Assembly: GCF_023657445.1 (NCBI RefSeq) | Contig: NZ_JAGTWY010000001.1 | Location: 1,612,001-1,676,000 of the forward strand | DNA from: Marinobacter sediminum | Lineage (GTDB): Bacteria > Pseudomonadota > Gammaproteobacteria > Pseudomonadales > Oleiphilaceae | Direction: 5' to 3' | Length of the DNA stretch: 64,000 nt | Shown: positions 9,343 through 21,219 of the stretch, piece by piece | Layout of the letters: each line of letters starts with the position of its first letter | Numbering within the stretch: position 1 is the first letter of the stretch | Notes under the pieces: model-generated | Told to the model about the DNA's origin: nothing | Seen by the model: the letters and a program-made list of their open reading frames with translations, nothing else | Databases searched by the model: none | Made by a program: the position numbers and the translations under genes

Positions 9343-11037
9343 TCAGTCCTTGTTGGCGTTCTGCTGCTGCATCTGCTCCTTGATGAGATCACCGATGGTG
9401 GTCGCACCAGAAGCTGTTTCAGCAGTCTTGGCCCGCACGCCTTCCAGAGCCTGTTTGTCGTCCTCAACATCTTTGGACTTGACTGACAGGTTGATGATGC
9501 GGTTCTTACGGTCGATGCTGATAATCTTCGCTTCAACCTCTTCGCCTTCCTTCAGCGCGTTGCGTGCATCTTCAACGCGGTCGCGGCTGATTTCAGAGGC
9601 CTTCAGTACAGCTTCAACTTCGTCGTTCAGAGCGATAGTCGCGGCCTTGGCGTCAACAGCAGACACGGTACCCTTAACAATAGAGCCCTTGTCATTCAGC
9701 TGCACAAACTCAGCGAACGGATCGCTTTCGAGCTGCTTGATACCCAGGGAGATGCGCTCACGCTCCGGATCAACAGACAGGATAACGGTTTCAACCTCGT
9801 CACCCTTCTTGTATTCACGAACCGCTTCTTCGCCAGTCTCGTTCCAGCTGATGTCAGACAGGTGAACCAGACCGTCGATGCCACCGTCCAGACCGATAAA
9901 GATACCGAAGTCAGTGATTGACTTGATCTTACCGGAGATACGGTCGCCCTTGTTGAAGTTGCTGGAGAAGTCTTCCCATGGGTTAGACACACACTGCTTG
10001 ATACCCAGGGAAATACGACGACGCTCTTCGTCGATGTCCAGAATCATCACACCCACTTCGTCGCCGACCTGAACGACTTTGGATGGGTGAATGTTCTTGT
10101 TGGTCCAGTCCATTTCAGACACGTGAACCAGACCTTCAACACCCTCTTCCAGCTCAGCGAAGCAGCCGTAATCGGTCAGGTTGGTTACGCGTGCTGTAAC
10201 CCTCATACCTTCCGGATAGCGACCCTTGATGTCGACCCATGGATCTTCACCCAGTTGCTTCAGACCCAGAGATACGCGGTTGCGCTCACGGTCAAACTTC
10301 AGAACCTTAACGTTGATCTCATCGCCCACATTGACGATTTCGCTCGGATGCTTGATGCGCTTCCAGGCCATGTCAGTAATGTGCAGCAGGCCGTCAACAC
10401 CGCCCAGATCTACGAACGCGCCGTAGTCGGTCAGGTTCTTGACGATACCCTTGATGGTCAGGCCTTCAGTCAGGGTTTCCAGCAGAGCTTCGCGCTCGGC
10501 ACTGTTTTCAGCTTCCAGAACGGCGCGGCGGGAAACAACCACGTTGTTACGCTTCTGGTCCAGCTTGATAACCTTGAATTCGAGTTCCTTGTTCTCCAGG
10601 TGCGCAGTATCGCGAACCGGTCGAACATCTACCAGGGAGCCCGGCAGGAAGGCGCGAATACCAGCCAGATCTACGGTGAAACCACCCTTGACCTTGCCGT
10701 TAATGATGCCCTTGACCACTTCTTCAGCTTCGAAGGACTTCTCAAGTACCTTCCAGGCTTCTGCACGCTTGGCCTTCTCACGGGACAGACGGGTTTCACC
10801 GAAACCATCTTCTACCGCATCAAGAGCCACATCGACGACATCGCCGATGGCAACTTCCAACTCGCCTTTTTCGTTCAGGAACTGGGAGGCGGGGATAACG
10901 CCTTCGGACTTAAGTCCGGCGTTAACGGTGACCCAGTCGCTATCAACATCCACAACGGTTCCCTGGACGATGGAACCTGGCTGCATGTCAATTTCTTTTA
11001 GGCTTTCTTCAAAAAGATCCGCAAAGCTCTCGCTCAT
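9343..11037 (-). CDS. rpsA: 30S ribosomal protein S1
   Basis: Protein of 564 residues, close to the usual S1 length. S1 brings mRNA to the 30S subunit. Six S1 RNA-binding repeats can be followed. Repeats 3 to 5 are the clearest and share the form GxVxxxxxxGxFVxLxxGxxGLVHxSE (for example [20 protein letters not shown]). The ATG at 11037 ([13 protein letters not shown]) matches the conserved S1 N terminus, with AGGACTC upstream. It lies about 130 bases downstream of cmk, the order seen in most gammaproteobacteria. Confidence 0.97.
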   Translation of the reverse strand: MSESFADLFEESLKEIDMQPGSIVQGTVVDVDSDWVTVNAGLKSEGVIPASQFLNEKGELEVAIGDVVDVALDAVEDGFGETRLSREKAKRAEAWKVLEKSFEAEEVVKGIINGKVKGGFTVDLAGIRAFLPGSLVDVRPVRDTAHLENKELEFKVIKLDQKRNNVVVSRRAVLEAENSAEREALLETLTEGLTIKGIVKNLTDYGAFVDLGGVDGLLHITDMAWKRIKHPSEIVNVGDEINVKVLKFDRERNRVSLGLKQLGEDPWVDIKGRYPEGMRVTARVTNLTDYGCFAELEEGVEGLVHVSEMDWTNKNIHPSKVVQVGDEVGVMILDIDEERRRISLGIKQCVSNPWEDFSSNFNKGDRISGKIKSITDFGIFIGLDGGIDGLVHLSDISWNETGEEAVREYKKGDEVETVILSVDPERERISLGIKQLESDPFAEFVQLNDKGSIVKGTVSAVDAKAATIALNDEVEAVLKASEISRDRVEDARNALKEGEEVEAKIISIDRKNRIINLSVKSKDVEDDKQALEGVRAKTAETASGATTIGDLIKEQMQQQNANKD

Positions 11038-11167
11038 TATGAGTCCTATATGATCAACGCAAGTACGCTCCGTGCCGCCAGCAACACGGTCTGTTAGTAA
11101 TGTCCGGATGTGGCCAGTGGCTGGCCGATAACGCCACGTCCGGCATTTCAACGACAAAAAGGTGTAG

Positions 11168-11848
11168 TCAGGCCTGACCTGCTGCGGCCATACACCTGTC
11201 CAACACCTCTTCTATACTCAAGCCCGTCGAATCAATGACTTGCGCATCATCCGCAGGCTTGAGGGGGGCTGCAGAACGGTTCATATCCCGCTCATCGCGA
11301 ACCCTTATCTCCTCTAAAAGGGCATCAATGTTAACATCGACACCTGCGTCCTTCAACTGGTTGTAACGCCTGCGGGCACGTTCCTCAGCACTGGCCGTAA
11401 GGAATATCTTTGCCGGAGCATCCGGGAAAACCACCGTACCCATATCACGGCCGTCGGCGACCAGTCCCGGCGTCTTCCGGAAATCCCGTTGCCGCTGCAA
11501 CAGTGCATCACGAACCGGTTGCATGACCGCAACCCGCGAGGCGTTATTGCCGCACGTTTCGGCGCGTATTTCCGACGTGACATCTTCACCCGCCAGGATG
11601 ACTTTTGCGGGCTCTCCGGCAGGCGTCGGCTCGAACGCCACATCAAGCGATGCCGCCACACGCACGAGACCTGCCTCGTCATCCAGCGAAACGCCCTGGC
11701 GAACCGCCGCCAATGCAGTCAATCGATACAGCGCTCCGCTATCCAGCAAATGGTAACCCAGCTTTTTAGCCAGCATCTGGGTAATCGTGCCCTTGCCGGA
11801 ACCACCGGGACCGTCGACAGCAATAACTGGCGCCTTTGGGTCGGACAT
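11168..11848 (-). CDS. cmk: Cytidylate kinase
   Basis: Protein of 226 residues that phosphorylates CMP and dCMP with ATP. The P-loop GPGGSGKGT is at residues 14-22. [12 protein letters not shown] and the lid [13 protein letters not shown] are typical of Cmk. Its ATG overlaps the stop of the tyrA-aroA fusion by one base (TAATG), pointing to translational coupling with aromatic amino acid synthesis genes. Confidence 0.96.
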   Translation of the reverse strand: MSDPKAPVIAVDGPGGSGKGTITQMLAKKLGYHLLDSGALYRLTALAAVRQGVSLDDEAGLVRVAASLDVAFEPTPAGEPAKVILAGEDVTSEIRAETCGNNASRVAVMQPVRDALLQRQRDFRKTPGLVADGRDMGTVVFPDAPAKIFLTASAEERARRRYNQLKDAGVDVNIDALLEEIRVRDERDMNRSAAPLKPADDAQVIDSTGLSIEEVLDRCMAAAGQA

Positions 11849-14076
11849 TATTCGGCTCCTTCGGCGGAAATATTGATCCCGGTTCCCCGGGCAAGTTCCA
11901 CAAAACCAGGGAAAGACGTTGCCACATTGGCGCAGTCAGTCACTTCGATCTCACCCGCCGCTCGCAGCGAGGCAACCGCAAAAGACATGGCGATACGGTG
12001 ATCCCCATGGCTGTTAACGGTACCGCCACCGATGGTCTGGCCGCCTTCGATAACAATACCATCCGGAGTCACTTCGGACTCGACACCCAGCGCGGCAAGC
12101 CCGTCTGCCATCACCTGAATGCGGTCACTTTCTTTAACCCGAAGCTCTTCAGCCCCGCGCAGAACAGTGCGACCACTGGCACAAGTAGCGGCAACGAACA
12201 GAACCGGGAACTCATCAATCGCAAGTGGCACCTGATCTTCGGGGATATCAATGCCTTTCAGGTCTGCGGAACGGACCCGCAAATCAGCCACTGGCTCGCC
12301 ACCAATCTCGCGCTCGTCGAGCACCTCGATATTGGCGCCCATCTGGCGAAGAATATTGATGACACCGACACGGGTCGGGTTCATGCCGACGTGGCGCAGA
12401 ATGAGGTCAGATCCTGGCGCAATACTGGCAGCAACCAGGAAAAACGCAGCGGACGATATGTCTGCCGGAACATCAATGTTCGTGGCAGTCAACGTTCCGC
12501 CACCACTCAAGCTGGCCGTCGAACCATCACGGTGCACATCATAGCCAAACCCTGACAGCATACGCTCGGTGTGGTCACGGGTTGGTGCCGGTTCCGTGAC
12601 GGAGGTGCGGCCCTCTGCATACAGCCCTGCCAGCAAAAGACAGGATTTAACCTGGGCACTGGCCACCGGCATCTCATAATGCATACCGGTCAGGCTCTGA
12701 CCACCGCGGATTTTCAACGGCGGGCGTCCGCCCTCGGCAGTATCGATCACCGCACCCATTGCCCGAAGCGGATCAGCCACCCGACCCATGGGGCGCTTGG
12801 AAAGACTGACATCCCCTGTCAGCTCCGAGTCAAATGGCTGCGCCGCCAGCAAGCCGGCAAACAAGCGCATGGCGGTACCGGAATTACCCAGATACAGAGG
12901 GCCACGCGGCGCCTGCAAACCATTGATACCAACGCCATGGATACGAACAAATCCGTCGTCCGGTCCCTCAATGGTGACACCCATATCACGGAACGCCTGG
13001 AGGGTAGCGAGACTATCCTCACCCTCAAGGAACCCCTTGACCTCAGTAATGCCGTCAGCCAGAGCGCCCAGCATAATGGAGCGATGCGACATGGATTTGT
13101 CGCCCGGCACCCGGATATCTCCGGAAACAGCATTACCCGGCTGAAGACGGAACGTTACCTGTTTCTCAGTGTTGTTTGTCACGTAAGCCTGCCCTGAAAG
13201 CATCTTGGAAAAGTGTTCTCGCGCCGCCTTGGCGCGACTGAAAACCCGCAACAGGGTGCCACTGTCCTGTTGGGCTATAGCAGTGCGTAGCTGGTCGAGG
13301 TCATGAGTAAAGTGATCAATCACCCGGAGGACGGCGTCACGGTTAGACAGGAATATGTCGTGCCACATCACCGGATCACTGGCAGCAATTCTGGTGAAAT
13401 CGCGGAAACCTCCCGCAGCATAGCGAAAAATGTCCATATTCTGGTCTTCGCCAGCCAGCGTATCCACCAGAGAGAAAGCAATAAGATGAGGCAGATGACT
13501 CGTCGCTGCCAGAACCTCGTCGTGGTATGCCACCGACATGGTGAGCACGGTGGCGCCGCAACCCTCCCAGAGCGCCTTCAAACGGACAACGTCTGACTGA
13601 TTGGCGCCATCTCCGGGCGTGAGAATAACCTTGTGATTAACGAAGAGCTCCGGGTTTGCGGCCCGGATACCACTCTTCTCGGAACCCGCAATCGGGTGCC
13701 CGGGGATAACACGTGGTGACAGCGAACCGAACACCGCCTCGACGTCGGCTACGAAGCTGGACTTAGTACTACCGACATCCGTCAGCACCGACTCAGGCCC
13801 GAGCCAGGGTTTGATCTCGGCGAGCACCGCTCGCGTTGCACGCACCGGAACTGCCAGCACCACCAGATCACTGCCCTTTACCGCCTCTTCAACAGAGGAA
13901 GCGGCTTCGTCGATAACCCCCAGCTCCTTGCCCAGGGCCAGTTCATCAACCCGTCTATCCGCGCCAACGACCGTAACCGCGAGGCCATGACGACGAATAG
14001 CACTGGCCAGTGAGCCTCCGATCAGACCGAGACCAATAATCGCAACTCTCTGGAACAGTGGCTTTTGGCCAGACAC
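11848..14076 (-). CDS. aroA: Bifunctional prephenate dehydrogenase / EPSP synthase (TyrA-AroA fusion)
   Basis: Protein of 742 residues made of two enzymes. Residues 1 to about 300 are a TyrA-type dehydrogenase with the NAD-binding loop [12 protein letters not shown], producing 4-hydroxyphenylpyruvate (or arogenate-derived tyrosine). From about residue 310 it is AroA, 3-phosphoshikimate 1-carboxyvinyltransferase, with [17 protein letters not shown] and [15 protein letters not shown]. The fusion is known in pseudomonads and relatives. The start codon is GTG at 14076, with GGGAG 6 bases upstream inside the end of hisC. It is placed between hisC and cmk in the same operon. Confidence 0.95.
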   Translation of the reverse strand: MSGQKPLFQRVAIIGLGLIGGSLASAIRRHGLAVTVVGADRRVDELALGKELGVIDEAASSVEEAVKGSDLVVLAVPVRATRAVLAEIKPWLGPESVLTDVGSTKSSFVADVEAVFGSLSPRVIPGHPIAGSEKSGIRAANPELFVNHKVILTPGDGANQSDVVRLKALWEGCGATVLTMSVAYHDEVLAATSHLPHLIAFSLVDTLAGEDQNMDIFRYAAGGFRDFTRIAASDPVMWHDIFLSNRDAVLRVIDHFTHDLDQLRTAIAQQDSGTLLRVFSRAKAAREHFSKMLSGQAYVTNNTEKQVTFRLQPGNAVSGDIRVPGDKSMSHRSIMLGALADGITEVKGFLEGEDSLATLQAFRDMGVTIEGPDDGFVRIHGVGINGLQAPRGPLYLGNSGTAMRLFAGLLAAQPFDSELTGDVSLSKRPMGRVADPLRAMGAVIDTAEGGRPPLKIRGGQSLTGMHYEMPVASAQVKSCLLLAGLYAEGRTSVTEPAPTRDHTERMLSGFGYDVHRDGSTASLSGGGTLTATNIDVPADISSAAFFLVAASIAPGSDLILRHVGMNPTRVGVINILRQMGANIEVLDEREIGGEPVADLRVRSADLKGIDIPEDQVPLAIDEFPVLFVAATCASGRTVLRGAEELRVKESDRIQVMADGLAALGVESEVTPDGIVIEGGQTIGGGTVNSHGDHRIAMSFAVASLRAAGEIEVTDCANVATSFPGFVELARGTGINISAEGAE

Positions 14077-14077
14077 G

Positions 14078-15205
14078 TCAGACTCCCTGCCCCGCCACGG
14101 ATTCCAGCGATTGGCTCAACGCCTCAACAAGCCGCTCGTTCTCTTCCGGCAAACCGACCGACACCCTCAAGTGCTGCGGCATACCGTAACCCGCGACCGG
14201 ACGCACGATCACGCCGTGGGATAGCAGCGCCTGATAGATCTCCTGCGCTTTCTCTCCCACATCGACCGCAATAAAATTCCCTGCAGATGGAATATAGGAT
14301 AGGCCCATGGCGTCAAACGCCTGCTCCAGCTGACGAATACCGGCCGTATTAACCTCACGGGAGCGTTCAAGGTAAGCCTCATCACCCAAAACCGCGGTTG
14401 CCGCTGCCAAAGCAATGGTGTCCACGTTAAATGGCTGACGCACGCGGTTCAATATATCTGCAATGGCCGGGGAGCTGATGCTATAGCCCACACGCAGTGC
14501 TGCCAGCCCCCACGCCTTGGAGAAAGTCCGACTGACAATCAGGTTGGGAAAACGGGAAAGCAGCTTGATGCCATCAGGATATTGTTCGCCCTGAAGGTAT
14601 TCACAATAGGCTTCATCAAGCACCACCAGCACATTGGCGGGGACCTTCTCCAGAAAAGCCTCAATCGCAGGGGCTTCATGAACCGTTCCTGTCGGGTTAT
14701 TGGGGTTGGCAACGAAAATCAGGCGTGTGCGGTCGGTAACCGAAGCCGCCATGGCGTCCAGATCATGCCCCCAGTCTTGCGCCGGCACCGACACACCTCT
14801 GGCGCCGATAGCCTGGGTAACGATCGGATAGACGGCAAACGCATACTGGGAAAAAATAACCTCGGAATCGCTATCGGCAAAACACCGGGCGATCACTTCC
14901 AGCACATCGTTGGAGCCATTACCCAGGGTTATCTGGCTCATTTCAACACCTAAGCGGGCAGCCAACGCCTGCTTGAGCTCGAATCCGTTGCCGTCGGGAT
15001 AGAGGCAGAACTCTGACAGAGCCTGCTTTGCCGCCGACAGCGCTTTATCGCTGGGGCCAAGCGGATTCTCATTGCTGGCAAGCTTGATGATCTCCGCCGG
15101 GTTCAGCCCCAGCTCGCGTGCCAGCTCATCAATCGGTTTGCCTGGCTGGTAAGGAGACAGTGCCTGAACCCCTTTTACCGCCAGGCCCTGATAATCAATC
15201 GCCAT
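14078..15205 (-). CDS. hisC: Histidinol-phosphate aminotransferase
   Basis: PLP enzyme of 375 residues that converts imidazole acetol-phosphate to histidinol-phosphate. In this aromatic gene setting it probably also accepts aromatic keto acids. Motifs are LASNENPLGPS at the substrate site, NPNNPTGT, and SRTFSKAWGLAALRVGY with the PLP lysine. Two ATGs are possible. I prefer 15205 because GAGGA then has 7 bases spacing, whereas the ATG at 15211 nearly touches it. Its stop lies one base before the tyrA-aroA start codon. Confidence 0.94.
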   Translation of the reverse strand: MAIDYQGLAVKGVQALSPYQPGKPIDELARELGLNPAEIIKLASNENPLGPSDKALSAAKQALSEFCLYPDGNGFELKQALAARLGVEMSQITLGNGSNDVLEVIARCFADSDSEVIFSQYAFAVYPIVTQAIGARGVSVPAQDWGHDLDAMAASVTDRTRLIFVANPNNPTGTVHEAPAIEAFLEKVPANVLVVLDEAYCEYLQGEQYPDGIKLLSRFPNLIVSRTFSKAWGLAALRVGYSISSPAIADILNRVRQPFNVDTIALAAATAVLGDEAYLERSREVNTAGIRQLEQAFDAMGLSYIPSAGNFIAVDVGEKAQEIYQALLSHGVIVRPVAGYGMPQHLRVSVGLPEENERLVEALSQSLESVAGQGV

Positions 15206-15228
15206 AGCCATTCCTCGACAACCTGTTC

Positions 15229-16326
15229 TTAAAGAACGCCGATCGGATACGAACCCAGTCGTTTGAGTTCTACCGCCTCGTCATCCACTTCTGCCAGCAA
15301 CTTGCTCACCCGTTCGTCTTCCATGTGCCCCTCAAAATCGATGTAGAACACATAGGCCCAGGTGCCACTCGGGGATGGACGGGTTTCAATGCGGGTCAGA
15401 CTGATGCCATGGCTATGGAACGGTTCAAGAAGCTGGTATAACGCGCCGGGCTTGTTGCGCATGGAGACCAGAATCGAGGATTTATCTTGACCGCTGGCCG
15501 GCACTTCTTCCCGACCAATAATAAGGAATCGGGTGGTATTGTCCGGTCTGTCCTCAATACTGTTGGCAAGCTTTTCCAAACCATAGAGTTCGGCAGCCAT
15601 ATCGCCAGCAATGGCAGCCGTACCCGGCTCTTCAGCAGCGCGCCGAGCCGCTTCTGCGTTGCTGGACACGGTTACCCGCTCAATACCGTAACGATGGGTA
15701 TCCAGCCACTGCCGGCACTGGGCAAAGGATTGCTGGTGAGAGTAGATCCGGGTAATTTCCTGGTCCTTGTTTTTCGGGGATACCAGCAGATGATGATGAA
15801 TGCGCAGCTGAACCTCACCACAGATTTTCAGCGGCGACGACATGAACATATCCAGGGTATGGTTAATCATGCCCTCGGTGGAGTTCTCGACCGGCACCAC
15901 ACCGTAATGAGCTGCACCAGATTCCACTTCCCGGAACACGGCATCGATAGCGGGAAGCGGCACGCTGACAACAGAGTGGCCAAAATGCTTCAGGGCAGCG
16001 GCCTGGGTAAACGTCCCAACCGGACCCAGGAAGGCAATATGCATCGGCTTTTCCAGAGCCAGGCAGGCGGACATGATTTCGCGAAATAGCCGCGCCATTT
16101 CCTCGCCTGAGAGCGGTCCCGGATTTGCGTCCTTGATACGCCGCAACACCTGCGCTTCCCGCTCTGGACGATAGAAGAATACGTCTTGCCCGGGGTTGGC
16201 ACCCATTTTGACGTGAGCCACTTCCTGGGCACAGCGGGCGCGGGCGCTGATCAGGTTCATGATCTCTTGATCAAGCTGATCGATTTCATCACGGAGTTCG
16301 CCCAGGCGAACCTGTTCGTCACTCAT
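15229..16326 (-). CDS. pheA: Chorismate mutase / prephenate dehydratase (P-protein)
   Basis: Bifunctional enzyme of 365 residues for phenylalanine synthesis. An AroQ chorismate mutase helix bundle spans residues 1-90 (LRDEIDQLDQEIMNLISARA). The prephenate dehydratase domain follows with FLGPVGTFTQAAA and VPVENSTEGMINHTLD. A C-terminal ACT domain binds phenylalanine for feedback inhibition, with the variant motif TRIETRPSPSG. It is packed two bases from the serC stop. Length and all three domains are normal. Confidence 0.96.
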   Translation of the reverse strand: MSDEQVRLGELRDEIDQLDQEIMNLISARARCAQEVAHVKMGANPGQDVFFYRPEREAQVLRRIKDANPGPLSGEEMARLFREIMSACLALEKPMHIAFLGPVGTFTQAAALKHFGHSVVSVPLPAIDAVFREVESGAAHYGVVPVENSTEGMINHTLDMFMSSPLKICGEVQLRIHHHLLVSPKNKDQEITRIYSHQQSFAQCRQWLDTHRYGIERVTVSSNAEAARRAAEEPGTAAIAGDMAAELYGLEKLANSIEDRPDNTTRFLIIGREEVPASGQDKSSILVSMRNKPGALYQLLEPFHSHGISLTRIETRPSPSGTWAYVFYIDFEGHMEDERVSKLLAEVDDEAVELKRLGSYPIGVL

Positions 16327-16328
16327 GA

Positions 16329-17411
16329 TCAGCCACGCTCCTTCGCAAATTCTTTCATATACTGAATCAGGGCATCGACTCCGGCTTCAGGCATGGCATT
16401 GTAGATGCTTGCACGCATACCACCGACAGAACGGTGCCCCTTGAGATTGAGCAACCTGCGGGCGTCCGCGCCCTTGAGGAAATCAGCGTTCAGCGCATCA
16501 TCGGCAAGAGTGAACGGTATATTCATCCAGGACCGGAAACGGGGATCGATCGGGTTGGCGTAAAAATCATTGGTATCAATGAAATCGTAAAGCTTTTTAG
16601 CCTTGCGGTGGTTAATCTCTCCCATGGCTTTTACCCCACCCTGGGCCTTCAGCCACTTGAACACCAGCCCCGCCAGATACCAGGAATAGGTAGCGGGCGT
16701 GTTGTACATAGAGTCGTTATCCGCGATCACCTGGTAATTCATCATTGTCGGAGTCTCCTTTCGGGCCATGCCCAGGAGGTCCTTCCGAATAATCACCACA
16801 ACCAGACCGGATGGCCCGATGTTCTTCTGCGCGCCCGCGTAAATCAGACCAAACCTTGAGGTATCCACCGGGCGTGACAGCATGGTCGAAGACATGTCGG
16901 CCACGAGCGGCACATCACCACTGTCCGGAACAAAATCGTACTCCAGACCACCAATGGTTTCGTTTGGCGTGTAATGCAGATAGGCCGCATCGGCACTGGT
17001 TTGCCAGCTGGCCTGATCCGGAATGGTGGCAAAGCCGCTGTCTTCTGAACTCGCCGCCACGTTGATGTCGCCGTAACGCCTGGCTTCAGCAATCGCTTTC
17101 TTGGACCAGATTCCGGTGTTCACATAATCCGCGGAGGTCTTGTTGCCCAACAGATTAAGCGGAATGGTAGAGAACTGGCTTGAAGCGCCACCCTGCATGA
17201 AAAGTACCGCATAGTCATCGGATACGCCGGCCAATTCACGCAGATCTTTCTCGGCAGTTTCGGCAATCTGTACAAACTCATCACTGCGATGGCTCATTTC
17301 CATCACGGACATGCCGGTACCGTGCCAGTCCAGCATCTCATCACGTGCCTGCTGCAGCACGGTTTCCGGCAAGGTTGCCGGGCCTGCACAAAAGTTAAAC
17401 GCCCTGCTCAT
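16329..17411 (-). CDS. serC: Phosphoserine aminotransferase
   Basis: PLP enzyme of 360 residues that makes 3-phosphoserine for serine synthesis and serves the matching step of pyridoxine synthesis. The N terminus MSRAFNFCAGPATLPE is diagnostic. GAQKNIGPSG carries the PLP lysine, and GHRSVGGMRASIYNAMP is the conserved end. The ATG at 17411 is preceded by AGGA at a short distance; a TTG at 17429 would add six non-conserved residues. It lies 50 bases after gyrA. Confidence 0.96.
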   Translation of the reverse strand: MSRAFNFCAGPATLPETVLQQARDEMLDWHGTGMSVMEMSHRSDEFVQIAETAEKDLRELAGVSDDYAVLFMQGGASSQFSTIPLNLLGNKTSADYVNTGIWSKKAIAEARRYGDINVAASSEDSGFATIPDQASWQTSADAAYLHYTPNETIGGLEYDFVPDSGDVPLVADMSSTMLSRPVDTSRFGLIYAGAQKNIGPSGLVVVIIRKDLLGMARKETPTMMNYQVIADNDSMYNTPATYSWYLAGLVFKWLKAQGGVKAMGEINHRKAKKLYDFIDTNDFYANPIDPRFRSWMNIPFTLADDALNADFLKGADARRLLNLKGHRSVGGMRASIYNAMPEAGVDALIQYMKEFAKERG

Positions 17412-17461
17412 GATCCTGTGATCTCTCAAGTCTTACTGATTCGGTCTGTGGCAGTGCCGGC

Positions 17462-20095
17462 TTATTCCTCGCCGGCACCTTCTTCAGAGCTGCCTTCAGT
17501 GCTGTTCTCATCCGAAGTTCCGGCTTCCTCACCGTCGACCTCAGCACCGTCGATATCTTCAGCGTCGGTCTCGGCAATCCGCTCCACGCCCACCAGGCGT
17601 TCGTCTTCCTGGCTCAGCTTGATCAGACGCACACCCTGCGTGTTCCGGCTCAGGACAGACACTTCGTCCGTACGGGTACGCACCAGCGTGCCCTTGTCGG
17701 AAATCAGCATCATCTCGTCACCATCGAACAACTGCAGCGCAGTGACCAGGTTGCCGTTACGCTCGGAACATTGCATGGCAATAACGCCCTGGCTGCCCCG
17801 GCCGTACGTGGGGAATTCCTCGAAGGTAGTCCGTTTACCGTAGCCATTCTCACTGGCCGTCAGGATTACCCCATCTTCCTGGGGAATAATCAGGGAGACA
17901 ACGTGATGCCCTCCAGCCATCTTGATGCCGCGAACGCCGCGAGCGGTCCGGCTCATCGGGCGTACAGCTTCCTCATTGAAGCGCACGGCCTTGCCTGCGG
18001 TGGAGAACAGCATAATTTCCGCGTCGCCCTTGGTGATAGCGGCACCAATCAGGGTATCCCCTTCATCCAGGGACAGGGCGATCAAACCGCTGCTGCGCGG
18101 ACGCGAGAAATTCGGCAGAGGCGTCTTCTTGACCACACCATTGAAGGTCGCCATCAGCACGAACTGGTCTTCGGGGTAGTCACGCACTGGCAGGAAGGTC
18201 GTAATACGCTCGCCTTCGTCCAGCGGCAGGATATTCACCATCGGTCGACCGCGCGAAGCACGGCTGGCCCTTGGGATCTCGAACACCCGCAACCAGTAAA
18301 CCTTGCCACGGTTGGAGAAGCACAGAATGGTGTCGTGGGAGTTGGCCACCAGCAGCTTCTCAACGAAATCTTCATCTTTCATCGACGTAGCTGCCTTGCC
18401 CCGGCCACCACGACGCTGGGACTGGTAATCCTCAACGGCCTGCGTTTTGGCGTAACCACTGTGGGAAATAGTCACCACCAGGTCTTCTTCATCAATCAGG
18501 TCGGCAATCGTCAGATCGCGCTGTGAGCTGGTAATTTCGGTAAGACGATCGTCGCCGAACTCGTTTACCACGGCCTCCAGCTCTTCACGGATCACCTGCA
18601 TCAGACGATCCGGATCCGCCAGAATTTCAAGCAGTCCGGCAATCTTCTCCAGAATTTCCTTGTACTCGTTCTGGAGCTTTTCGGTTTCCAGACCGGTCAG
18701 ACGATGCAGGCGCATATCCAGAATGGCCTGGGTCTGCTCCGGAGACAGGTAGTAAAGACCTTCACGCAGGCCGAAGATTTCCGGCAGATCGTCCGGACGA
18801 CAGGCGTCTTCACCTGCACGTTCCAGCATGGCCAGGACATCGCCAGGGCCCCAGCCTTTCGACATCAGCTTTTCTTTGGCCTCCACCGAGCTCGGGGATG
18901 CCTTGATCAGCTCAATCATTTCATCAATATTGGCCAGCGCAACCGTCAGGCCTTCAAGAATATGGCCACGCTCACGAGCCTTACGCAGCTCGAAAATGGT
19001 CCTGCGTGTCACCACTTCACGGCGATGGCGTACGAACGCGTCCAGCATTTCCTTGAGGTTCAGCGTCTTCGGCTCGCCGTTGATCAGCGCAACCATGTTA
19101 ATGCCGAATACTGTTTGCAGCTGAGTGTGGGCAAACAGGTTGTTGACCACCACTTCCGGATTTTCACCACGGCGCAGCTCAATCACCACCCGGATGCCTT
19201 CCTTGTTCGACTCATCCCGCAGCTCGGTGATGCCTTCCAGGCGCTTTTCCTTCACCAGCTCAGCGATCTTCTCGATCAGGCGCGCCTTGTTCAGCTGATA
19301 CGGCAGCTCATTGATAATGATGGCATCGCGGTTGGTCTTGTTGTCGTGCTCAATCTCATGACGGGCACGAACATAAATGCGGCCACGACCCGTGCGGTAA
19401 GCTTCAACGATGCCAGCGCGACCGTTGATGATGCCCTCGGTCGGGAAATCCGGGCCGGGAATGAATTCCATCAACTCGTCAATGGACAGGTCCGGGTTGT
19501 CGATCAGCGCCAGACACCCGCTCACGACTTCCCTCAGGTTGTGTGGGGGAATATTGGTAGCCATACCCACGGCAATACCGGAAGACCCGTTCACCAGAAG
19601 GTTGGGAACCCGGGTCGGCAGTACCTCAGGAATACGCTCGGTGCCGTCGTAGTTATCGACGAAATCCACCGTTTCCTTCTCAAGATCCGCCAGCAAGGAG
19701 TGGGCAATCTTCTCCATGCGAATTTCGGTATAACGCATGGCCGCCGCGTTATCACCGTCGATGGAACCAAAGTTACCCTGGCCATCCACAAGCGGGTAGC
19801 GCAGGGAGAACGGCTGGGCCATACGAACGATGGTGTCGTAGACCGCAGAATCACCGTGCGGGTGATATTTACCGATAACGTCACCCACCACACGGGCGGA
19901 TTTCTTGTAGGCCTTGTTCCAGTCGTTATTCAACTCGGACATGGCGAACAGAACACGGCGGTGTACCGGCTTGAGGCCGTCCCTCACATCTGGCAGCGCC
20001 CGGCCGACGATGACGCTCATGGCGTAGTCGAGATAGGACTGTTTAAGCTCGTCTTCAATATTTACCGGCAGGATCTCTTTGGCTAACTCACCCAT
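17462..20095 (-). CDS. gyrA: DNA gyrase subunit A
   Basis: Protein of 877 residues that breaks and rejoins DNA in gyrase. The active-site tyrosine is Tyr122 ([10 protein letters not shown]). The quinolone-resistance region reads [13 protein letters not shown] with Ser83 and Asp87, the susceptible-type residues. The C-terminal half has the beta-pinwheel repeats and a GyrA-box-like QRRGGRGK that wraps DNA. The last 35 residues are very acidic (many Glu and Asp). The start at 20095 follows AAGGAA. It is the first gene of the gyrA-serC-pheA-hisC-aroA series. Confidence 0.97.
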   Translation of the reverse strand: MGELAKEILPVNIEDELKQSYLDYAMSVIVGRALPDVRDGLKPVHRRVLFAMSELNNDWNKAYKKSARVVGDVIGKYHPHGDSAVYDTIVRMAQPFSLRYPLVDGQGNFGSIDGDNAAAMRYTEIRMEKIAHSLLADLEKETVDFVDNYDGTERIPEVLPTRVPNLLVNGSSGIAVGMATNIPPHNLREVVSGCLALIDNPDLSIDELMEFIPGPDFPTEGIINGRAGIVEAYRTGRGRIYVRARHEIEHDNKTNRDAIIINELPYQLNKARLIEKIAELVKEKRLEGITELRDESNKEGIRVVIELRRGENPEVVVNNLFAHTQLQTVFGINMVALINGEPKTLNLKEMLDAFVRHRREVVTRRTIFELRKARERGHILEGLTVALANIDEMIELIKASPSSVEAKEKLMSKGWGPGDVLAMLERAGEDACRPDDLPEIFGLREGLYYLSPEQTQAILDMRLHRLTGLETEKLQNEYKEILEKIAGLLEILADPDRLMQVIREELEAVVNEFGDDRLTEITSSQRDLTIADLIDEEDLVVTISHSGYAKTQAVEDYQSQRRGGRGKAATSMKDEDFVEKLLVANSHDTILCFSNRGKVYWLRVFEIPRASRASRGRPMVNILPLDEGERITTFLPVRDYPEDQFVLMATFNGVVKKTPLPNFSRPRSSGLIALSLDEGDTLIGAAITKGDAEIMLFSTAGKAVRFNEEAVRPMSRTARGVRGIKMAGGHHVVSLIIPQEDGVILTASENGYGKRTTFEEFPTYGRGSQGVIAMQCSERNGNLVTALQLFDGDEMMLISDKGTLVRTRTDEVSVLSRNTQGVRLIKLSQEDERLVGVERIAETDAEDIDGAEVDGEEAGTSDENSTEGSSEEGAGEE

Positions 20096-20221
20096 CGAGA
20101 AAGGTTCCTTTGCGTTATCTGGAAGTCGTGTCAGGACCTTTTCGGGGCCCCGTAGTTATTCTTCAATAAGCCGCGAAGTCTACCACAATCGCACCCTCAT
20201 CGGGGCAACTGTGAGGCAGCC

Positions 20222-21076
20222 TTAATCAAAAACCACTGTCTTGTTTTCGTAGGTGATCACCCGGTCTTCGATATGGGAACGCAGGCCACGGGCCAGCACA
20301 TTCTTTTCCACATCTTTCCCGAGGCGAACCATGTCTTCAATGGAGTCCCTATGGGTGATCCGGATCACGTCCTGCTCAATAATCGGACCTTCGTCCAGAT
20401 CCTGAGTAACGTAATGACAAGTGGCCCCAATCAGCTTCACGCCACGGCTGTAGGCCTGGTGGTATGGACGGGCCCCAGCAAACGATGGCAGGAAGCTGTG
20501 ATGGATATTAATAACCTTGCCCGCGTATTTACCACACAACCCGGAAGGCAGGATCTGCATATACCGGGCAAGCACGACCACATCGGCATCGTACTGCCTG
20601 AACAGGTCGTCTATGTGGGCAAAGGCTTCATCTTTATTTTCCTTGCTCACCGGCACGTGGTGATATGGAATCTCGTGCCACTCCACCATGCGACGCAGAT
20701 CGTCGTGGTTGGAAATCACCGCCACAATCTCGGCGTTGATCTCTTTGCTGTGCCAGCGATAAAGCAGGTCTGCCACGCAATGGGATTCCTTGCTGCACAT
20801 CAGGATGACTTTCTTCGGCTGGGCCGAATCCGCAATGTGCCAGTTCATGTTGAATTCACGGGCAATAGGCTCGAACGCCGCGCGGAACTGGTCCAGACCG
20901 AAAGGAATCGAGCTGGCCTTGATTTCGTGACGCATGAAGAACCAGCCGGTCTGGGTGTCCGAATGGTGGCTCGCCTCAGTAATCCAGCCGTTGTAGGTGG
21001 ACAGAAAATTACTCACCTTGGCGACAATTCCAACCCTGTCGGGGCAGGAAATCACAAGACGATAGGTATGCTCCAT
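20222..21076 (-). CDS. purU: Formyltetrahydrofolate deformylase
   Basis: Protein of 284 residues. An N-terminal ACT domain (residues 4-80, beginning YRLVISCPDRVGIVAKV) is followed by a formyltransferase-type hydrolase domain. The catalytic residues are visible in INIHHSFLPSF (His) and DLDEGPIIEQD (Asp). It releases formate from 10-formyl-THF, balancing one-carbon units and feeding PurT. AAGGAAAGG precedes the ATG. It is upstream of gyrA on the same strand but separated by 126 bases, so is probably independent. It is divergent from ggt. Confidence 0.95.
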   Translation of the reverse strand: MEHTYRLVISCPDRVGIVAKVSNFLSTYNGWITEASHHSDTQTGWFFMRHEIKASSIPFGLDQFRAAFEPIAREFNMNWHIADSAQPKKVILMCSKESHCVADLLYRWHSKEINAEIVAVISNHDDLRRMVEWHEIPYHHVPVSKENKDEAFAHIDDLFRQYDADVVVLARYMQILPSGLCGKYAGKVINIHHSFLPSFAGARPYHQAYSRGVKLIGATCHYVTQDLDEGPIIEQDVIRITHRDSIEDMVRLGKDVEKNVLARGLRSHIEDRVITYENKTVVFD

Positions 21077-21219
21077 GAAAGCCTTTCCTTAACTCAAATC
21101 CGGGCAAGCAGGTGCGAAGTAGACCCCCTGGCGATATTCCCGTCAGGTAAACGGTACGCACCTATGAAAATGACCGGCTATCATAGCCTATCTGAACGCC
21201 AGAAACGAGGAACAGAAAC

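Noticed and set aside
10087..11001. 304-codon open frame opposite rpsA
   Set aside because: Shadow of the repeated S1 coding sequence; no ribosome site or recognisable domain.
18704..20086. 460-codon open frame opposite gyrA
   Set aside because: Long antisense frames are common opposite highly biased GC-rich genes; the protein has no family features and gyrA fully explains the region.
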